Assembly (NCBI GenBank): GCA_002425685.1
Contig: DIMS01000068.1
Coordinates: forward strand, 75,116 to 105,548
DNA: 30,433 nt
Origin: Synergistaceae bacterium UBA5560
GTDB taxonomy: Bacteria > Synergistota > Synergistia > Synergistales > Aminiphilaceae
Reading direction: 5' to 3'
A model generated the notes under the pieces. That model did not search any database. It saw only the letters and a program-made list of their open reading frames with translations, and was not told the origin of the DNA. The translations under genes were made by a program, and so were the position numbers. Within the stretch, counting starts at the first letter, position 1, and every line of letters starts with the position of its first letter. Positions 7,404 to 15,318 of the stretch are shown one piece after another.

Positions 7404-8987
7404 TCATGACCGATCCTTTTTCTCCTGCGGACCGGTGTGTTCCAATCCGAAACGCATGCCGATCCATCGGGAGAGAAGTCCCCGGAGTCCCGCGGTAAGA
7501 CGCTGTCGGTTCGCGAGATTCGCGGCCCTGCCGATTGCTCCGGCTTGAGTGGGGTAGGGAAACGGAACGCTGTCGAGCCTGCGGAGTCCCATTCCGGCAG
7601 CCATGGCCGTGGCGATGATGCCGATGCTCTCCCCCGCGTGGGCGGACACGAGGGTTGCACCGAGGATGGCGTCGCTCTCGGAGCGGAGCAGGATCTTGAG
7701 AAATCCCTCGGGCTCTCCCTCGATGAGCGCCCGGTCCACCTCGGCAAGGGGGACGCGGAGTACGGTTGCGGCAATGCCTGCTCGGGCGGCCTCCTCCTCG
7801 GTCAGTCCCACTGTGGCGATCTCCGGATCGGTGAAGGTGCACCGCGGAACCGGGACGGAACTCCACCGGCGCTTCACGGGAAAGAAGGCGTTCTGCAGGG
7901 CGATATGGGCCGAGGCTTCCGCGGCGGTGGTGTATTTCGTGTCGAGGCAGCAGTCTCCCGCGGCGAAGACCGCCTCGTTGGAGGTTCGCAGATGATCGTC
8001 CACACGGATGCCGCCGGCGGGGTCGAAGGCGACGAGGCCCGTGTCGAGGTTCATGCGGCTCAGATCGGGAACGCGCCCCGTGGCGGCCAGGATTTTTTCC
8101 GCGTGGAGCGTCTCGTCTCCCTCGGGGCGCTGGAGGGAGAGGGTTGTCCCGTCCCGGTGGAGCCTGGAGGAACGAATCTCCGTGAAGGGCAGCAGGCGCA
8201 CACCCTGTCGGACGAGGTGGGCGCCGAGAAAATCACCCACCTCCCGGTCTTCTCGGGGAAGCAGGCGATTTCCGCGGAGGAGCAGGGAGACCTCGCAGCC
8301 GAGCCGGGCAAACGCCAGAGCCATTTCGCATCCCATGGGACCGCCCCCCAGAATGGCGAGTGACGCGGGAAGACGTTCCAGTTCGAAGAGCGTCTCGTTG
8401 GTGAGATAGTCCGCCTCGGAGAGCCCCGGAATCGCCGGCTTCGCGGGACGGGCGCCCACGGCGAGAAGCGCCCGTCGGAAGTGGAGCGACGCGTCTCCCG
8501 TGGACAGACACGCATGGGACAGGAAGCGGGCGTCCCCGAAGAAGACGTCCACGCCCTGTTCCCGCAAGCGGTGGGCGCTGTCGTTTTCCGCAAGGTCGGC
8601 CCGGATCTCCCGGACGCGCCGCATGACCTCCGCCGGGTCGGGAAGATCGTCCGCGCCCGGATGCCGGAGCGGCCATTGCCGCCGCATGGCGGCGGCCTTC
8701 GCGAGGCGGCACAGGGCCTTGGAGGGAACGCACCCCGCGTTGAGACGGTCGCCCCCCAGGCGGCGACGCTCCACGAGGGCCACGCGAAATCCCAGCGTGA
8801 CGGCGCCTGTCGCGGCCACGAGCCCGGCCGTACCGCCTCCCACGACGACCAGGTGGTAAAAGGGCGCCGGATCGGGATTCTTCCACTCTTCGGGGCGCAC
8901 ATGCTGCAGGAGCCGCCGCGTCGGGGCGTCCTCGGACGTGTGCGTCTGATCCGGCGGGGTTGTCGTGAAGGGGGGTGGTGCGACCAT
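7404..8987 (-). CDS. MerA-like pyridine nucleotide-disulfide oxidoreductase lacking the first redox cysteine
   Basis: The 527-residue protein has the class I flavin disulfide reductase fold. The FAD-binding GGGTAG motif is at about 50-55. The NAD(P)-binding ILGGGPMGCEMALAFARLG follows mid-protein, then AAGDC (second FAD motif), and the dimerisation domain opens with CTFTDPEIATVGLTEEEA. The N-terminal extension (HVRPEEWKNPDPAPFYHLVV) is typical of the MerA-like subgroup. That subgroup normally reads GGDCLNxGCVPSK; here it reads GGDRLNAGCVPSK, so the first cysteine is Arg81 and only Cys86 remains. Near the C-terminus the usual acid after PYPTQA is glycine. Classical disulfide or mercuric reduction is therefore doubtful. 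ATG 8987 is fixed by AAAGGAGG about 9 bases upstream; the frame open further upstream is chance. Confidence 0.88.
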   Translation of the reverse strand: MVAPPPFTTTPPDQTHTSEDAPTRRLLQHVRPEEWKNPDPAPFYHLVVVGGGTAGLVAATGAVTLGFRVALVERRRLGGDRLNAGCVPSKALCRLAKAAAMRRQWPLRHPGADDLPDPAEVMRRVREIRADLAENDSAHRLREQGVDVFFGDARFLSHACLSTGDASLHFRRALLAVGARPAKPAIPGLSEADYLTNETLFELERLPASLAILGGGPMGCEMALAFARLGCEVSLLLRGNRLLPREDREVGDFLGAHLVRQGVRLLPFTEIRSSRLHRDGTTLSLQRPEGDETLHAEKILAATGRVPDLSRMNLDTGLVAFDPAGGIRVDDHLRTSNEAVFAAGDCCLDTKYTTAAEASAHIALQNAFFPVKRRWSSVPVPRCTFTDPEIATVGLTEEEAARAGIAATVLRVPLAEVDRALIEGEPEGFLKILLRSESDAILGATLVSAHAGESIGIIATAMAAGMGLRRLDSVPFPYPTQAGAIGRAANLANRQRLTAGLRGLLSRWIGMRFGLEHTGPQEKKDRS

Positions 8988-9021
8988 CGGTCTTCCTCCT
9001 TTGCCGTTTGAAGTTAATTCG

Positions 9022-9051
9022 ATTGTACCCCATTTTTTATAGAAGGCGCAA
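9022..9051 (-). promoter_or_regulatory. Promoter for the flavoprotein and Cys-rich micropeptide genes
   Basis: On the minus strand, -35 TTGCGC (9051-9046) and -10 TACAAT (9027-9022) are 18 bases apart. They lie in a locally AT-rich stretch about 35 bases before the ATG at 8987. Confidence 0.6.
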
Positions 9052-9233
9052 TGCCGATGTGATAACGCGAAAAAGGGAAAGCTTTCGGAACGAGGCGGTG
9101 AGCGGTGCCTTCCCGGCGGAAAGGCGAAAATCGGTGCGGCGAAAGAACGGTGGCTGTGTTTCCGGGGAGTTTCCGGCCACGTCGGACCGACGGGAGAACG
9201 CTTCGGTTCCCGAGGGCTTCCCGGCAACCGTCT

Positions 9234-9260
9234 TTGTTGTAAAGAAAGGGATGATAGAAT
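9234..9260 (+). promoter_or_regulatory. Promoter candidate for the DapA-family aldolase
   Basis: An extended -10 (TGATAGAAT, box at 9255-9260) has a TTGTTG-like -35 at 9234-9239, a short 15-base spacer. The aldolase ATG is 31 bases downstream. The divergent gap 8988-9290 holds this and the opposite promoter; its middle part (about 9060-9230) shows no gene or RNA I recognise. Confidence 0.45.
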
Positions 9261-9290
9261 GGCCGAAAATCGGATGCGAGGAGGACCATC

Positions 9291-10247
9291 ATGACAGAAC
9301 GTTCGGCTTCGTCTCATGCTCATGCATGCGCGGCACCAACCGACCCGGACCGTTTTTCCGGCATTTTCCTTCCCATTCCCACCCCCTTTCGTTCCGACGA
9401 GGAGCTGGATCTCCCCGCGCTGGAGGAAAACCTTTCCCGGTGGTGCGCCACGGGGATCCGCGGCTTTGCCGTGATGGGATCCACGGGGGAATTTCCCGCT
9501 CTGTCGCGGGAGGAGAAAGGAACGCTCCTCGCTGCGGTGGCGGACAAGGTGGCGGGGAAAAAGATCCTTCTCGCGGGAACGGGGTGCGAATCCCTTCGGG
9601 AGACACTCCTTTTGAGCCGGGAAGCCGCGGCCCTCGGGTACGACGCACTTCTCGTCCTGCCTCCCCACTACTACAAGAACAGCATGACCGACGCGGCACT
9701 GGAGCGCTATTTTCTCGATGTGGCGGACATGGCCCCCCTGCCGCTCTTTCTCTACAACATGCCCGCCAACACGGGGATCAACCTTTCGCCGGCCCTCACG
9801 GTGCGTCTTGCGGCGCACCCCAACGTGGCGGGCATCAAGGACAGCACCTTCAGCGCCTCTCAGCTCGCGGCCATCGCCGCGGAAATGCCGAAGGACTTTC
9901 GTCTCTTCGCCGGGCGGGGGAGCATGCTGCTCGCCACGCTGCTCCTCGGGGGCCGGGGCGGAACGCTCACCGTGGCGAACGTCGCGCCGGAGTTCTGCGT
10001 TGCCCTCTACGAGGCCTGGTGCGCCGGCGACCTGGAGCGCGCCCGGCGGATGCAGTTCAGCCTGCTCCCCCTCAACGAAGCGGTGACGGTTCGTTTCGGT
10101 CCCGCGGGGATCAAGGCCGCGCTGGATCTCGCGGGATACCGGGGCGGCCCCTGCCGCAAACCCCTCCTGCCCCTCGCCTCCGACCAGAAGGAGGAACTGA
10201 AGCGCATCCTGGAACGCTTCACCGAGGACGCGCGGGACCTCCGTTAG
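9291..10247 (+). CDS. DapA/NanA-family class I aldolase, possibly 4-hydroxy-2-oxoglutarate aldolase-like
   Basis: This 318-residue TIM-barrel enzyme carries all the hallmarks of the dihydrodipicolinate synthase superfamily. GSTGE (63-67) binds the substrate carboxylate. Tyr155, in LYNMPANTG, is the catalytic tyrosine, and Lys183, in GIKDS, is the Schiff-base lysine. The sequence MPANTGINLSPALTVRLAAHPN is closer to the pyruvate-aldolase branch (4-hydroxy-2-oxoglutarate or related 2-keto-acid aldolases) than to lysine-biosynthetic DapA, but substrate choice needs a tree. The first about 20 residues (many Ala, His, Ser) extend beyond the usual start. The ATG at 9291 has AGGAGG about 7 bases upstream. 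It stands alone with its own promoter and diverges from the flavoprotein gene. Confidence 0.85.
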   Translation: MTERSASSHAHACAAPTDPDRFSGIFLPIPTPFRSDEELDLPALEENLSRWCATGIRGFAVMGSTGEFPALSREEKGTLLAAVADKVAGKKILLAGTGCESLRETLLLSREAAALGYDALLVLPPHYYKNSMTDAALERYFLDVADMAPLPLFLYNMPANTGINLSPALTVRLAAHPNVAGIKDSTFSASQLAAIAAEMPKDFRLFAGRGSMLLATLLLGGRGGTLTVANVAPEFCVALYEAWCAGDLERARRMQFSLLPLNEAVTVRFGPAGIKAALDLAGYRGGPCRKPLLPLASDQKEELKRILERFTEDARDLR

Positions 10248-10310
10248 CATTCTTTCGCGTTCTCTCGCAAGGTGCCACGTCCGGAAAACGTGTCCGAAGC
10301 AAGGTGCACG

Positions 10311-10338
10311 TTCGGCCGCGACATCGTTCTGCTACAAT
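10311..10338 (+). promoter_or_regulatory. Extended -10 promoter candidate for the HD-GYP gene
   Basis: TGCTACAAT (box TACAAT 10333-10338) is an extended -10. A weak -35 (TTCGGC, 10311-10316) is 16 bases upstream. It gives a leader of about 85 bases, which contains the short repeated GCAACGCA motif at 10380-10404. Confidence 0.45.
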
Positions 10339-10431
10339 GGGAAAGAACAGGGAAGCGGAGGTGCGGGACGGGATAAAACGCAACGCACGCAACGCAATGC
10401 AACGGGAAGCGCTTTCCGAGGGGGGAGGTTC

Positions 10432-12762
10432 ATGACCGTCAAGGTACGGTTTTTCTTTCTCTCGTTGGGGATCGTCGCACTGTTTCTCTTTCTCGCGGGA
10501 AGGGCTTTCGTGGAGCTGTACTCCGCCCTGGAGGACTATGTCGCCCGGGACGGCATCGCCGCGACGGTTCAGGGTGCCCGCATGGTCGACTCCTATCTGG
10601 AGCGTCTCGAGAGTGCGACCCTTTCGGCGGGGCAGGTGGTGCGTCATCTCTACAGCGAGAAGGGACTGCGCACGAAGGCGGAACTGGAGCCCATTCTGGT
10701 TTCCCTGTTGCGGGCAAACCGGGACAGGGGAGTGCAGGACATCTTTTTCGCCTCCGAGGCGGAGGGATTTTTCGCCGACGGCACGGGCTGGAGTCCGCCC
10801 TCAGAGTACGACCCCAGGGAGCGGAGCTGGTACCGCGAGGCCGTTGCGGCGGGAAGGACCGTGCTCAGCTCTCCCTACCGGGACCTCATCACGGGGAAAA
10901 TGCTCGTCAGCGTCACCGCACCCGTCCATGACGAGGGAGAACCGAAGCGGCTTCTCGGGGTCTCCGGCGTGGACGTCTCTCTCGACTATCTCGCCGGAAT
11001 GGTGGCGATGCAGAAGATCTACGCCTCCGGATTCGGCATGCTCTTCGACGGAAGCGGAACCTTTCTCGCCATTCCCGAAGAAGGATTCGCCCTCTCCGAG
11101 AACATCCTCGTCGCCTCGCCGGCGATTCCGGAAGAGCTTGCCCGGGCGGGAGTGCGCGTTCTCTCCGGAGAGACGGGGTTCACGGATGTCTTTTTCCTCG
11201 GCACTGCCCAGCGCCTGTTCTTCGCCCCTTCCACAAAGGGGCTCTTCTTCGCGATTCTCTTTCCCAAGGCGGTGATCGTGGACCTGGTGCGTCCGTTGTT
11301 TCTTCGGTTCGCCCTTGTCGGCGGCGGCACGCTGCTCCTCGCGGTTCTCCTTTTCTACCACATGGCGAGGGCACTTCTCCGCCCCGTGAGGAATCTGCAG
11401 CGCACGGCCGGGGAGGTGCACCGGGAGCTTTCCCGGGGAATGGATCTCAGCGAGACCGCCAGATCGGTCTTCTCCCTTGCCGAGGCCGTGCGGGAGCGGA
11501 AGCGGGAGACGGCCGTCCCGGAATTCCGGGACATGCTGTCGAGCCTGGAGGAAGTGCTCGTGCTCATCTCCCGGCAGCAGGAGGAGCTCACCGCTTTCGG
11601 ACAGGAGACACTGGCCATGAACATCGCGCTGGACGAGGCGAACACAATGCTCCAGAAACGGGAACGGGTCTGGGCCAGCATTCTCGACGTGTTCCGCACG
11701 GTGGCGCATTCCCCCGAGGAAGCGCGATCTCTCGAAAACGTGGCCGGTTCCATCCGGGATGTGACGGAGGCCTACGGCGTTACCGTGGGCCGCGTCGAGG
11801 GGGATGCGATCGTTCCCTTCGCCGCGTCGGGTTACGACGGAACGCGGTCCGGCGTGGAGGATGGGACGCCGGAAAGAGGAGTCATGGGTCCGGCGAAGCT
11901 GGAAGGCTCCATCGCGGGCAGAGCCTTCCGGACCGGAGAGGTGCAGTGGATCGAACATCCCGAGCAGGATCTGGAGTATCTGGAAGTGGATTCCCGCGTG
12001 GCGAGCGAGGTGGAGATCCCGATCCTCCATGGAGGCAGATCTCTCGGGGTCATCGAGATCGCCTTCGACGAAAAACGTTCCCGGGACGAGGCGCTCCTGG
12101 AGACACTTCTTCCGGTGGCGACGGCCCTGGGGGGCTTGCTCTCCGCGGAACGGTCCGCCCGGGATCTTCGGGCGTCCTACCATTATCTGGCGGAGAAGCT
12201 CGCCACCGTGACTGGGATCTATCACGACGAGACGGCGGAGCATCTGGGGCGCATGGAAGCCTACTGCCGCGAGGTCGCGTCCTGGCTCGGGCGCTCCCAG
12301 GAGGAGCAGGAGGAGATCGCCCTTTTTGCGCGCCTCCACGACATCGGGAAAATCCGCGTCCCCCTGTCGCTCCTCTCGAAGCCGGGAGCATTGACGCCCG
12401 AGGAATTCGAGATCGTGAGAAAGCACACGCTCTGGGGTGCGGAACTCATTGGAGACGCCCCCTGGGTTGCGGTGGGAAAGCGAATCTGCCTGAGCCATCA
12501 CGAGAAATGGGACGGGAGCGGCTACCCTCTGGGACTTTCGGGGGAAAGCATCCCCTGGGAGGGACGCGTCGTCGCCCTGGCGGACGTCTACGATGCGCTC
12601 CGGTCTCCCAGGGTGTACAAACAGGGCATGAACCACGCCAGGGCGGTGGAGATCATCCTTGCCGGCGATGGAAGGACCTCCCCCGGGCATTTCGACCCCG
12701 AAGTGCTCCGCCTCTTCCGGGAACGCCACGGCACTTTCGAGAAGATCTTCGAAAGCCTGTGA
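10432..12762 (+). CDS. Cache-GAF-HD-GYP sensor phosphodiesterase for cyclic di-GMP
   Basis: This 776-residue membrane sensor likely degrades c-di-GMP. After an N-terminal membrane helix (about 5-30), an extracytoplasmic double Cache domain (about 35-280) shows DPRERSWYREAV and SSPYRDLITGKMLVSVTAPV. These are typical of amino-acid or small-ligand binding Cache sensors. A second helix (about 285-310) and a coiled stretch lead to a GAF domain (about 415-575). The HD-GYP domain (about 585-776) has the HD pair at His636-Asp637 (LHDIGK), the HH pair at 689-690 and the diagnostic GYP at 697-699, so the metal site looks complete. ATG 10432 follows GGGGGAGG by about 4 bases. It is the natural opponent of the diguanylate cyclase at 4962-7001. 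Confidence 0.92.
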   Translation: MTVKVRFFFLSLGIVALFLFLAGRAFVELYSALEDYVARDGIAATVQGARMVDSYLERLESATLSAGQVVRHLYSEKGLRTKAELEPILVSLLRANRDRGVQDIFFASEAEGFFADGTGWSPPSEYDPRERSWYREAVAAGRTVLSSPYRDLITGKMLVSVTAPVHDEGEPKRLLGVSGVDVSLDYLAGMVAMQKIYASGFGMLFDGSGTFLAIPEEGFALSENILVASPAIPEELARAGVRVLSGETGFTDVFFLGTAQRLFFAPSTKGLFFAILFPKAVIVDLVRPLFLRFALVGGGTLLLAVLLFYHMARALLRPVRNLQRTAGEVHRELSRGMDLSETARSVFSLAEAVRERKRETAVPEFRDMLSSLEEVLVLISRQQEELTAFGQETLAMNIALDEANTMLQKRERVWASILDVFRTVAHSPEEARSLENVAGSIRDVTEAYGVTVGRVEGDAIVPFAASGYDGTRSGVEDGTPERGVMGPAKLEGSIAGRAFRTGEVQWIEHPEQDLEYLEVDSRVASEVEIPILHGGRSLGVIEIAFDEKRSRDEALLETLLPVATALGGLLSAERSARDLRASYHYLAEKLATVTGIYHDETAEHLGRMEAYCREVASWLGRSQEEQEEIALFARLHDIGKIRVPLSLLSKPGALTPEEFEIVRKHTLWGAELIGDAPWVAVGKRICLSHHEKWDGSGYPLGLSGESIPWEGRVVALADVYDALRSPRVYKQGMNHARAVEIILAGDGRTSPGHFDPEVLRLFRERHGTFEKIFESL

Positions 12763-12776
12763 GAGTCGCCCGAAGG

Positions 12777-12812
12777 GACAGGCCAAGCTCGCGGGATCGA
12801 GTGACGCCTGTC
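12777..12812. repeat. Inverted repeat after the HD-GYP gene
   Basis: GACAGGC (12777-12783) pairs with GCCTGTC (12806-12812), and an inner CTCG/CGAG pair could extend the fold. It begins 15 bases after the stop and may act as a transcript end, although no T-tract follows. The rest of the convergent gap to 13014 shows no gene. Confidence 0.3.
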
Positions 12813-13014
12813 TCCCCGGAAGGACAGGGCGGACCACCCACGCTTTTCGTTCCCGGATACGATCTCTTCCGGTGCGCTGTTCCGGCGTTTCCGCCGCACC
12901 GCAGTTTCTCTCCGGTCCCAGTTTTGCGCCGGTCGTTACCGCGTTTCCCGCCCGGGTTCGAAGCGCACGACGCCTCTCCCGCGTTCCGGAGTGCCGCCAC
13001 GTTATCCTCTTCCG

Positions 13015-13722
13015 CTAGAGCGACGCGTGGACGGCGTTGACCATGGTGACGAAGTCGAAGACCGGAAGGCCCGTCGCAACCCTGATCTCCGCGGCGAAGG
13101 GCGGCAGATCGGTGCACTCCAGGACGAAGGCTCCCGTTCGCGGATGAGCGCGGAGTGCCGCCACCGCCGTGCTCACCACTTCCTGCCGGACGACGTCCAG
13201 ATCGAGTTCCGCCTCTGGGGCGGAGAACATCTTTCCCCATTCCGGGCAATTTTCCAGTCCGTGGATGTGCAGATTGTCCGTGCGGACGATGCCCACCGCA
13301 CGGAGGTGCTCCGGTTTCAGTGAAGCCGCCTTGGCGGTGATGATCGCCACCTCTTTGTCCCGGCCCACGATGCGCTGCACGAAGGGTACCTGAAGGAGAC
13401 TCGACGTGAACACAGGGATGTCCACTGCGTTCGCGATTTCCTCCTGAAAAATGGCGTTGAAGCCGCAACTCGTCGTGATGGCCCGGACACCGTCCGCGGC
13501 CATCTCCCGGGCGGCGGCGATCATCCGCTCGAGGACCACCCTGCTCGGGTTTTCGAGGATGGTCGACATGTTCGCGCCTTTCACGCGATAAAGGCGTGTG
13601 GGAAACGCGAAGGAAGCGGGATTCGTACTGTTGCCCACCAGCGTTTCGAGCTGAAGAAGTCCTTGTTCGACCTGTCCGGCCTCCCAGCAGAGGATGCCGA
13701 TTGCCGCCTCGTTCGTCTTCAC
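13015..13722 (-). CDS. Aspartate/glutamate racemase-family protein
   Basis: The 235-residue protein belongs to the cofactor-independent Asp/Glu/hydantoin racemase superfamily. The two expected catalytic cysteines are present: Cys86 in ITTSCGFN and Cys203 in VLECTDLPP, each following a hydrophobic strand as in the two pseudo-symmetric lobes. Such enzymes invert the alpha carbon of acidic amino acids or related acids by thiol-based proton transfer; the exact substrate is unknown. The start is taken as GTG 13722 because GGGAGG lies 8 bases upstream and the product begins MKTNEAAIGIL, the normal first strand. It is the last gene of the minus-strand amino acid operon, 98 bases after the NhaC gene, with a stem-loop in that gap. 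Confidence 0.8.
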   Translation of the reverse strand: MKTNEAAIGILCWEAGQVEQGLLQLETLVGNSTNPASFAFPTRLYRVKGANMSTILENPSRVVLERMIAAAREMAADGVRAITTSCGFNAIFQEEIANAVDIPVFTSSLLQVPFVQRIVGRDKEVAIITAKAASLKPEHLRAVGIVRTDNLHIHGLENCPEWGKMFSAPEAELDLDVVRQEVVSTAVAALRAHPRTGAFVLECTDLPPFAAEIRVATGLPVFDFVTMVNAVHASL

Positions 13723-13760
13723 CTGCGTCGCCTCCCGGAATGATAATGGTGATGTATGGT

Positions 13761-13802
13761 CCGGAGGAACGGTTTTCTTCAAAAGAGAAGTCGTTCCTCC
13801 GG
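13761..13802. repeat. Perfect 11-bp inverted repeat between the nhaC-like and racemase genes
   Basis: CCGGAGGAACG (13761-13771) and CGTTCCTCCGG (13792-13802) form a strong stem with a 20-base loop that can pair further by wobble. It lies between two co-directional genes with no T-run after it on the minus strand. It is more likely an intercistronic mRNA stabiliser, attenuator or processing site than a full terminator. Confidence 0.55.
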
Positions 13803-13820
13803 GTGGTGTTTTTCGGGTGC

Positions 13821-15245
13821 TCAAACGGCCATAATGCCCACTATACCGTATGCCGCAGCGGTGAGAAGACCCGCGGTCAACGCATAGGGAATCTGTGTCG
13901 AGACATGGTCCATGTGGTCCGAGCCCGCCCCGAAGGAGGAAAGGCACGTGGTGTCCGAGACGGGCGAGCAGTGGTCCCCGAAGCATCCGCCGCCGACGAC
14001 CGCGCCGATGGTGGCGAGAACCAGGGGGGAGACGATGTTCCCCGAGAGTTCCATGGCCATAGGCAGGACGAAAGGAGTCAGAATCGCGTAGGTTCCCCAG
14101 GATGTTCCGGTGAAGAAGGAGATCAGTGCCCCCGCGACAAACGTGGCCAGAGGGAGCATGGCCGGCGTCATCCATGCCTGGGTGGCGGTGAAAATGAACT
14201 GCTGAGCGCCGAGGGCCTTGGAAATGTCGTTGATGCAGTAGGCGAGGGCGAGGATCATGATTGCGGGAAGAACCGCCTTGATCCCCTTGTAGACTGTGTC
14301 CATGGCGTCCTTGATATTTTTGAAATAGCCGCCGAGGGCAAGGGCGACGGATTGATACATGACCGCGACGAAGAACGCCTCGAGAGTTTTCGTGCTGTTC
14401 AGGACGAAGAATGTTCCAAGGGCGATGCCGATGACGAGCAGCACGGGGATGAAGAGGTAGACCAGGAGATTCGGCGTCTTCCCCTCCGCGACGGAAATCT
14501 CTTCCATTTCCGCACCGCTCAGGGGAGTTGCTCCGTCCCGGAGGATTTTCCCTTCCTTGAGTGCCCGTTCCTCTGCTTTTCTCATGGGGCCGAAGTGAGG
14601 AAGGATCTGGAACGCCAGAAGTCCGCACAGTCCCACCGCGAGCCAGCCGTAGAAATTGTAGGGGATGGAACGGATGAACGTCGTCATTCCCTCTTCGGCG
14701 CCGGAGATCGGCCCGTATCCTTTCAGAAGTCCGGCGATGTAGACGGCCCAGCCACTCAGGGGAATGATGGTGCACACCGGGGCACTGCCCGAGTCGAGTT
14801 CATAGGCGAGCATTTCGCGGGAGATTTTGTACTTGTCCGTCAGGGGGCGGGCGATGGGGCCGCTGAAAAGAGGGGAAAAATAGTCGCTGAAGAAGATGAA
14901 AACGCCAAGGACCCAGCCGAATCCCGATGCCTGGCGCCGGGTACGGATCCGGAGAGATGCGGCCTCGGCAAAGGCTTTGATCACACCCGCCTTCAGGTAG
15001 AAGGCGATCATGATGCCGATGGCGATTTCGATCATCATGACCCAGATGAAATCTCCGTTCCCGAGAGCGTGCTGGAACAGTTTCGAAAGGCCCGTGGCGG
15101 GATCGAATCCCCCGATCATGACGCCTGCCACGCAACCGACGATGAGGGAGAAGACAGCGTCTTTGGTGAAGAAGGCAAGGAACAGGGTGAGAACGATGGG
15201 GAGAAGGGACAGGATGCCTTTCGCGGCAATGTTTTCCACCTTCAC
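13821..15245 (-). CDS. NhaC-family Na+/H+ antiporter-like transporter
   Basis: This is a 474-residue polytopic membrane protein with about 11-12 hydrophobic segments. The conserved C-terminal core GGGCFGDHCSPVSDTTCLSS, preceded by FFTGTSWGTYAILTPFVLP, is the signature of the NhaC branch of the ion transporter superfamily. Members exchange sodium for protons, and some exchange organic acids or amino-acid products such as malate/lactate. In an operon of amino acid enzymes, uptake or antiport of an amino acid or its product is a reasonable inference. GTG 15245 has AAAGGAG just upstream, though spacing is short; GTG 15239 is the alternative. It lies 73 bases after the epimerase gene. Confidence 0.85.
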   Translation of the reverse strand: MKVENIAAKGILSLLPIVLTLFLAFFTKDAVFSLIVGCVAGVMIGGFDPATGLSKLFQHALGNGDFIWVMMIEIAIGIMIAFYLKAGVIKAFAEAASLRIRTRRQASGFGWVLGVFIFFSDYFSPLFSGPIARPLTDKYKISREMLAYELDSGSAPVCTIIPLSGWAVYIAGLLKGYGPISGAEEGMTTFIRSIPYNFYGWLAVGLCGLLAFQILPHFGPMRKAEERALKEGKILRDGATPLSGAEMEEISVAEGKTPNLLVYLFIPVLLVIGIALGTFFVLNSTKTLEAFFVAVMYQSVALALGGYFKNIKDAMDTVYKGIKAVLPAIMILALAYCINDISKALGAQQFIFTATQAWMTPAMLPLATFVAGALISFFTGTSWGTYAILTPFVLPMAMELSGNIVSPLVLATIGAVVGGGCFGDHCSPVSDTTCLSSFGAGSDHMDHVSTQIPYALTAGLLTAAAYGIVGIMAV

Positions 15246-15318
15246 GTCACTCCTTTCCGTCTCTCTTGCTTCCGAACCGGAAAAATCCACGCTCTTTCTC
15301 TCGTTGATCGTCTTTCGT

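Noticed and set aside
9060..9230. Possible riboswitch or small RNA in the aldolase upstream region
   Set aside because: No conserved riboswitch core that I know (such as glycine, lysine or GEMM) could be recognised, and the region lies upstream of the promoter candidate.
8988..10250. Long upstream extension of the flavoprotein frame on the minus strand
   Set aside because: It is antisense to the aldolase, crosses the promoter at 9022-9051, and has no protein-like composition. The ribosome site at ATG 8987 fixes the start.
12763..13014. Possible small gene in the convergent gap after the HD-GYP gene
   Set aside because: Open frames there lack ribosome sites and are low-complexity Arg/Pro/Ser sequence.
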